Shown piece after piece: positions 13,665 to 16,945 of a stretch of DNA of 16,945 nucleotides. Under the pieces are notes generated by a model, which made no database searches, was not told the DNA's origin, and worked only from the letters and a program-made list of their open reading frames with translations. How positions within the stretch are numbered: position 1 is the stretch's first letter; every line of letters begins with the position of its first letter. Origin of the DNA: Bacillota bacterium (lineage in GTDB: Bacteria; Bacillota_I; Bacilli_A; MOL361; Turicibacteraceae); contig DNGE01000012.1 of assembly GCA_003486705.1 (NCBI GenBank), positions 4,464 through 21,408 of the forward strand, given 5' to 3'. A program made the translations under genes and the position numbers.

Positions 13665-15194
13665 ATGAATGAGTATTTTTTATTCGCAATTGCGTTAATT
13701 CCAATCATCTTTTTAATCGTAATGCTTGGTGTGCTAAATAAACCAGCACACATCTCGACTTTGCTAGGTGTCGCTATTACCTCAGTGCTTGCCATTTTCT
13801 TTTTTAAATCGACTTTATTAGAAGTGTCAAGTGCAATAGTAGAAGGTATTTTATATGGGCTATGGCCAATTATGATTACCATTATTGGTGCGCTATTCAC
13901 GTATAATTTAGCTCTTCATACAAAGAAAATGGATGTTATAAAAACAATGTTAGCTGGTATCTCAAGTGACCCACGCATTCAAGTCTTAATTATCGCATGG
14001 GCATTTGGTGGATTTTTAGAAGGTGTAGCGGGATACGGAACTGCCGTTGCACTTCCTGCTAGTTTACTCGCTGTGCTTGGTTTTAACCCATTGTTTGCGG
14101 CCATCTTATGTTTAATTGCAAACACGGTCCCAACCGCGTTTGGAGCCGTTGGAATTCCTGTTTCAACACTCGCTGAAGTAACCGGATTAGGTGTGACACA
14201 ACTCAGCTACACGATTGTCGTTCAAACCTTTATCTTTATGATCATCATTCCGTTTATCCTTGTGATTTTAACGGGAAAAGGGTTTAAAGGATTAAAAGGT
14301 GTTGTTGGAATTACGCTTGTATCTGGTCTTGCATTTGCCTTACCACAATTATATATTTCAAAAGCATTAGGAGCAGAATTACCTTCAGTTTTCGGTGGAC
14401 TTATAAGTTTAGCTGCAACGATTGGCGTTGCGTTACTATTTTATAAAAATAAAGAAGCGAAACGAAAAGAAGATCAAGTTACATTTAAAGAAGCTGTTAT
14501 GGCTTGGTTACCTTACATCTTAATTTTAATCTTTATTTTAGTAACATCACCAGTCGTGCCATTTATTCACGAACCGTTAACACACATTAAAACGTCTCTT
14601 AAAATATATCAAGGACCAAATGCGGCAGTCACAAGTTTTAAATGGTTATTAACACCCGGTGTGTTAATTATTATTGCAACGGTCATCGCAGGATTTATAC
14701 AAGGATGCTCACTAGGCGTAATGGCTTCAATCTTTGTTAAAACATGCAAGAAAATGACACTTTCAATTATTACCGTTTTAGCGATTGTCTCGATTGCTAA
14801 AATTATGGATTACAGTGGAATGATTCAGGCCATTGCAGTCGTACTTGTTAGTGTAACCGGAACATTCTTCCCAATCATCTCACCATTCCTTGGTGCACTC
14901 GGAACATTCATTACTGGTAGCGATACATCAGCCAACTTGCTATTTGGATCACTTCAAACATCAGTTGCAAAACAAATTGGCGTTAGTGACTACTGGTTAG
15001 CCGCAGCTAATACATCCGGAGCAACGCTTGGAAAAATGATTTCGCCACAAAGCATCGCCATTGCGGCCTCAGCAACCAATCTCGTTGGACAAGAAGGAAC
15101 CTTACTTAGCAAAACCGTGAAATATTGTATAGGTTTTGTTATCGTCTTAGGAATCATCATTTATGTTGGAGGTAAGTTCATTCCAATTGCTTAA
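13665..15194 (+). CDS. lctP: L-lactate permease (LctP family)
   Basis: Membrane transporter of the lactate permease family (LctP/LldP/GlcA), which carries L-lactate, and in some members glycolate, across the membrane with protons. The roughly 509 residues, mostly hydrophobic, suggest 12 or more membrane helices. Family hallmarks are IAWAFGGFLEGVAGYGTAVALPASLL, with the conserved G-rich loop near 108-126, NTVPTAFGAVGIPVSTLAEVTGL, GALGTFITGSDTSANLLFG and ANTSGATLGKMISPQSIAIA. I chose the second of two adjacent ATG codons (13665) because GGAGG (13653-13657) is 7 bases upstream; 13662 would leave only 4. Bacillus has no such gene between recR and bofA, so it looks inserted. Exact substrate is inferred. 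Confidence 0.93.
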   Translation: MNEYFLFAIALIPIIFLIVMLGVLNKPAHISTLLGVAITSVLAIFFFKSTLLEVSSAIVEGILYGLWPIMITIIGALFTYNLALHTKKMDVIKTMLAGISSDPRIQVLIIAWAFGGFLEGVAGYGTAVALPASLLAVLGFNPLFAAILCLIANTVPTAFGAVGIPVSTLAEVTGLGVTQLSYTIVVQTFIFMIIIPFILVILTGKGFKGLKGVVGITLVSGLAFALPQLYISKALGAELPSVFGGLISLAATIGVALLFYKNKEAKRKEDQVTFKEAVMAWLPYILILIFILVTSPVVPFIHEPLTHIKTSLKIYQGPNAAVTSFKWLLTPGVLIIIATVIAGFIQGCSLGVMASIFVKTCKKMTLSIITVLAIVSIAKIMDYSGMIQAIAVVLVSVTGTFFPIISPFLGALGTFITGSDTSANLLFGSLQTSVAKQIGVSDYWLAAANTSGATLGKMISPQSIAIAASATNLVGQEGTLLSKTVKYCIGFVIVLGIIIYVGGKFIPIA

Positions 15195-15287
15195 ATCTAT
15201 AAGAGACAATTTAACTTAAAAGTTTAAACTCAAAATAGTAATATCCCCAAAAAAGTGAACATAGACTTTGCTTAGGAGGGATATTGT

Positions 15288-15476
15288 ATGAAAGCAGTAG
15301 GATGGCTAATTAAAAGATTCATAATCGGAGCTTTTGCACTGTATGTATTCAATATGGTCGGTGCATACTTCAATCTATTCGTTCCACTAAATTACGTCAC
15401 AGCATTTTTAACAGGTACACTAGGAATCCCTGGCTTTATTCTGGTATATGTTTTGACGAAAATTGTTTTACTTTAA
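15288..15476 (+). CDS. bofA: BofA-like membrane protein (pro-sigma-K processing inhibitor family)
   Basis: A 62-residue protein, largely hydrophobic, with the BofA pattern: helix FIIGAFALYVFNMVGAY, then VPLNYVTAFLTGTLGIPGFI, nearly the same as the Bacillus BofA C-terminal VPINLVTTAISGILGIPGI as I remember it, and a last hydrophobic stretch. In Bacillus BofA holds the SpoIVFB protease inactive in the mother cell until sigma-K is needed, and is encoded just after recR and yaaL. This version is about 25 residues shorter and lacks the first N-terminal membrane segment. AGGAGGG lies 8 bases before the ATG. Sporulation role is inferred from family and position. Confidence 0.85.
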   Translation: MKAVGWLIKRFIIGAFALYVFNMVGAYFNLFVPLNYVTAFLTGTLGIPGFILVYVLTKIVLL

Positions 15477-15479
15477 GAT

Positions 15480-15507
15480 AAGGAGACTTTTCTTCTTGTC
15501 TTTTTTT
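15480..15507 (+). terminator. bofA terminator
   Basis: AAGGAGAC (15480-15487) pairs with GTCTTTTT (15498-15505) with two G-T pairs and a 10-base loop, followed by a T-run. The stem is weak but follows the bofA stop directly. Confidence 0.55.
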
Positions 15508-15878
15508 AATGGTAATCAGTATCCTTATATATGTAGAGCATGCACGATGCAATATTGAACCACATTTTGGGGGCAACATACGAAAAAAGGGCACAAAATG
15601 TCGAAAATTTTATACTAACCAAAATTTGATTATTCATAACTTGTATAAATAGTGTTATAATAATAACGGGGAAAATTGCCCTGATTTGTTGATTACCGTA
15701 ACGCATGCTTATGATAGTCATTATAAAATAATTATTATCAATTAGATTCATAACGCAATTACAGTTTTAAAATCATTACGTTTCATAATGAGTTAAGCTT
15801 TTTTGTGTTTTTTTCTATTGGAAATAAAGATTTATATGAAAATAGGCAGTTATTTTAATCGATAAAAAAGGAAATTAA
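15508..15878. other. bofA-rplM intergenic region
   Basis: No convincing gene of normal size. An 8-base inverted repeat (ACATTTTG 15562-15569 with CAAAATGT 15594-15601) is the clearest structure in the first part. The second part contains an isolated extended -10 promoter, described separately, followed by an AT-rich stretch ending in T-runs at 15800-15814. Confidence 0.4.
15653..15661 (+). promoter_or_regulatory. orphan extended -10 promoter candidate
   Basis: TGTTATAAT is a perfect extended -10, with TTCATA at the -35 position 17 bases before the hexamer (15633-15638). The first transcribed bases would form a small GGG/CCC hairpin (15668-15681). No gene follows within 200 bases, and T-runs at 15800-15814 could end a transcript of about 145 nt. 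Confidence 0.35.
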
Positions 15879-16019
15879 ATGAAAATCGAAATATTATTGA
15901 AAAAGTACTTGAAAAAAACCGAAATAAAAGGTAAAATAGCTAACGGTACATTTTCTTTGATTTCAAGAGAACTTGAGCCCCACCAAGTTTTCGAACAATT
16001 TGAAAATAATACAGTTTAA
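15879..16019 (+). CDS. possible 46-residue small ORF upstream of rplM
   Basis: An open frame starts at an ATG with AAAAAAGGA (15864-15872) 6 bases upstream, and ends with TAA 9 bases before the rplM ribosome binding site. The peptide starts MKIEILLKKYLKKTEIKGK, is Lys-rich at first and acidic later (SRELEPHQVFEQFENN), with no membrane segment or known motif. Open frames of this length are uncommon but not rare in such AT-rich DNA. It conflicts with the rplM promoter proposed at 15909-15937, which lies inside it. It could be a leader ORF or chance. Confidence 0.3.
   Translation: MKIEILLKKYLKKTEIKGKIANGTFSLISRELEPHQVFEQFENNTV
15909..15937 (+). promoter_or_regulatory. rplM-rpsI promoter
   Basis: TTGAAA (15909-15914), 17-base spacer, TAAAAT (15932-15937). 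The expected start near 15944 gives a leader of about 97 bases containing the hairpins at 15963-15992. Confidence 0.65.
15963..15992 (+). promoter_or_regulatory. rplM leader hairpins, candidate L13 autoregulatory element
   Basis: Two mutually exclusive hairpins share the segment CTTG (15972-15975). One is TCAAG (15963-15967) with CTTGA (15972-15976), loop AGAA. The other is GAGAACTTG (15967-15975) with CAAGTTTTC (15984-15992), loop AGCCCCAC. Many Bacillota have a ribosomal-protein leader upstream of rplM, but I cannot confirm that this matches that family's consensus. Confidence 0.45.
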
Positions 16020-16040
16020 TTAGAAGCAGGAGGCAGATCA

Positions 16041-16478
16041 ATGCGCACAACATTTATGCAAAAAGCTCATGAAGTAGATCGTAAATGGTTTGTTGTTGAC
16101 GCTGCAGATAAAACTTTAGGACGTTTATCTACAGAAGTTGCAACACTATTACGTGGAAAACATAAACCAACATTCACTCCAAACGTGGACTGCGGAGATT
16201 ACGTAGTAATCATCAATGCAGATAAAATCAAATTAACAGGTAACAAAATGCAAGACAAATTATACTACCGTCACTCTCAATACCAAGGTGGTTTAACTGT
16301 ACGTACTGCTGGTGAAATGTTAGACAAGCAACCAGAACGTATGTTAGAGTTAGCTATCAAAGGTATGTTACCAAAAGGACGTTTAGGACGCGCGACAGGT
16401 AAAAAATTATTTGTTTACGCTGGAGCTGAACATCCACATGCAGCACAAAAACCAGAAGTTTACGAACTTCGCGGATAA
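16041..16478 (+). CDS. rplM: 50S ribosomal protein L13
   Basis: Early-assembly protein of the large ribosomal subunit, 145 residues, full length. Recognisable family text includes [54 protein letters not shown] and the signature [33 protein letters not shown] follows AGGAGG by 7 bases. rpsI starts 20 bases after its stop; this pairing is conserved across bacteria. Codon use is strongly biased (CGT, GGT, TTA), as expected for a ribosomal gene. Confidence 0.98.
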   Translation: MRTTFMQKAHEVDRKWFVVDAADKTLGRLSTEVATLLRGKHKPTFTPNVDCGDYVVIINADKIKLTGNKMQDKLYYRHSQYQGGLTVRTAGEMLDKQPERMLELAIKGMLPKGRLGRATGKKLFVYAGAEHPHAAQKPEVYELRG

Positions 16479-16498
16479 TTAAGAGGGAGGTAACTATA

Positions 16499-16888
16499 AT
16501 GACTGTACAATATTTAGGAACTGGTCGTCGTAAAAGTTCAGTTGCACGTGTACGTTTAGTACCTGGAACTGGTAAAGTAACAATCAACGGACGTGAATTC
16601 GAAGAGTATATGCCATCAGCAGCTACTCGTTTAGATATCATGCAACCATTAGCATTAACTGAAACTACTAGCGCTTACGATATCTTCGTAAACGTTAACG
16701 GTGGAGGATTAACTGGACAAGCTGGAGCTATCCGTTTAGGAATCGCTCGTGCTTTATTAGAAGTAGATGCTGAAAACCGCGCTACTTTAAAACCAATGGG
16801 ATTATTAACTCGTGACTCACGTGCTAAAGAACGTAAAAAATACGGACTTAAAGCAGCTCGTCGTGCTCCACAGTTCTCAAAACGTTAA
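16499..16888 (+). CDS. rpsI: 30S ribosomal protein S9
   Basis: Small-subunit protein whose basic C-terminal tail reaches the P-site tRNA. The 129 residues are full length: [26 protein letters not shown] at the N-terminus, [23 protein letters not shown] in the core and the tail [25 protein letters not shown], ending in the universally conserved SKR. ATG follows GGGAGGT by about 7 bases. It is the last gene of the rplM-rpsI operon, directly followed by a terminator. Confidence 0.98.
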   Translation: MTVQYLGTGRRKSSVARVRLVPGTGKVTINGREFEEYMPSAATRLDIMQPLALTETTSAYDIFVNVNGGGLTGQAGAIRLGIARALLEVDAENRATLKPMGLLTRDSRAKERKKYGLKAARRAPQFSKR

Positions 16889-16897
16889 TTCTTTTTT

Positions 16898-16924
16898 GGA
16901 ACCACTTCGGTGGTTCCTTTTTTT
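16898..16924 (+). terminator. rplM-rpsI terminator
   Basis: A perfect 8-bp stem (GGAACCAC 16898-16905 with GTGGTTCC 16910-16917) is capped by a TTCG tetraloop and followed by seven T. Confidence 0.95.
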
Positions 16925-16945
16925 GTATATAAATAAAAACCACCC

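Overview
The window is AT-rich DNA from a low-GC Gram-positive bacterium (Bacillota). Gene order follows the Bacillus chromosomal segment tRNA-Ser, dck, dgk, tadA, SRP RNA, dnaX, yaaK/ebfC, recR, bofA. A BofA-like protein points to a spore-forming lineage. The SRP RNA is the short form without an Alu domain, unlike Bacillus. A Turicibacter-like organism is my best guess, but nothing in the window proves it.

Layout. Positions 1-22 are the 3' end of a tRNA-Ser gene with its terminator. On the minus strand are two deoxynucleoside kinases (dck, dgk; overlapping stop/start) and a small HMA-fold protein that lacks the metal-binding cysteines. From about 1800 everything runs on the plus strand: tadA, then the SRP RNA gene with a near-consensus promoter inside the end of tadA. 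At 2650-10260 a complete phosphate-starvation block follows: phoP-phoR, pstS, pstC-pstA-pstB, phoU. It sits between the SRP RNA and dnaX, which are adjacent in Bacillus. From 10600 come a GC-rich structured leader, dnaX, ebfC and recR, then an L-lactate permease gene, a short bofA-like gene, a 560-base gap with a possible small ORF, and rplM-rpsI with a terminator.

How the Pho block fits together. PhoR should phosphorylate PhoP. PhoP should bind TTAACA repeats seen upstream of pstS (five or six repeats, mostly 11 bp apart) and upstream of phoP itself (two repeats). PstS captures phosphate outside the membrane, PstC/PstA/PstB import it, and PhoU links transport to PhoR. A strong terminator after pstS separates it from pstCAB, as expected for a binding protein made in excess.

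Most unusual points: (1) PstS appears circularly permuted, with its usual C-terminal half first; (2) PstA carries an extra region of about 105 residues in its first external loop that reads like a PDZ domain with a GFGF loop; (3) a strong promoter lies a few bases before a 50% GC structured leader of about 110 nt ahead of dnaX, which matches no RNA family I know; (4) a 14-bp direct repeat, 52 bp apart, brackets the lactate permease promoter; (5) the rplM upstream region holds mutually exclusive hairpins and overlaps a 46-codon ORF with a ribosome binding site.
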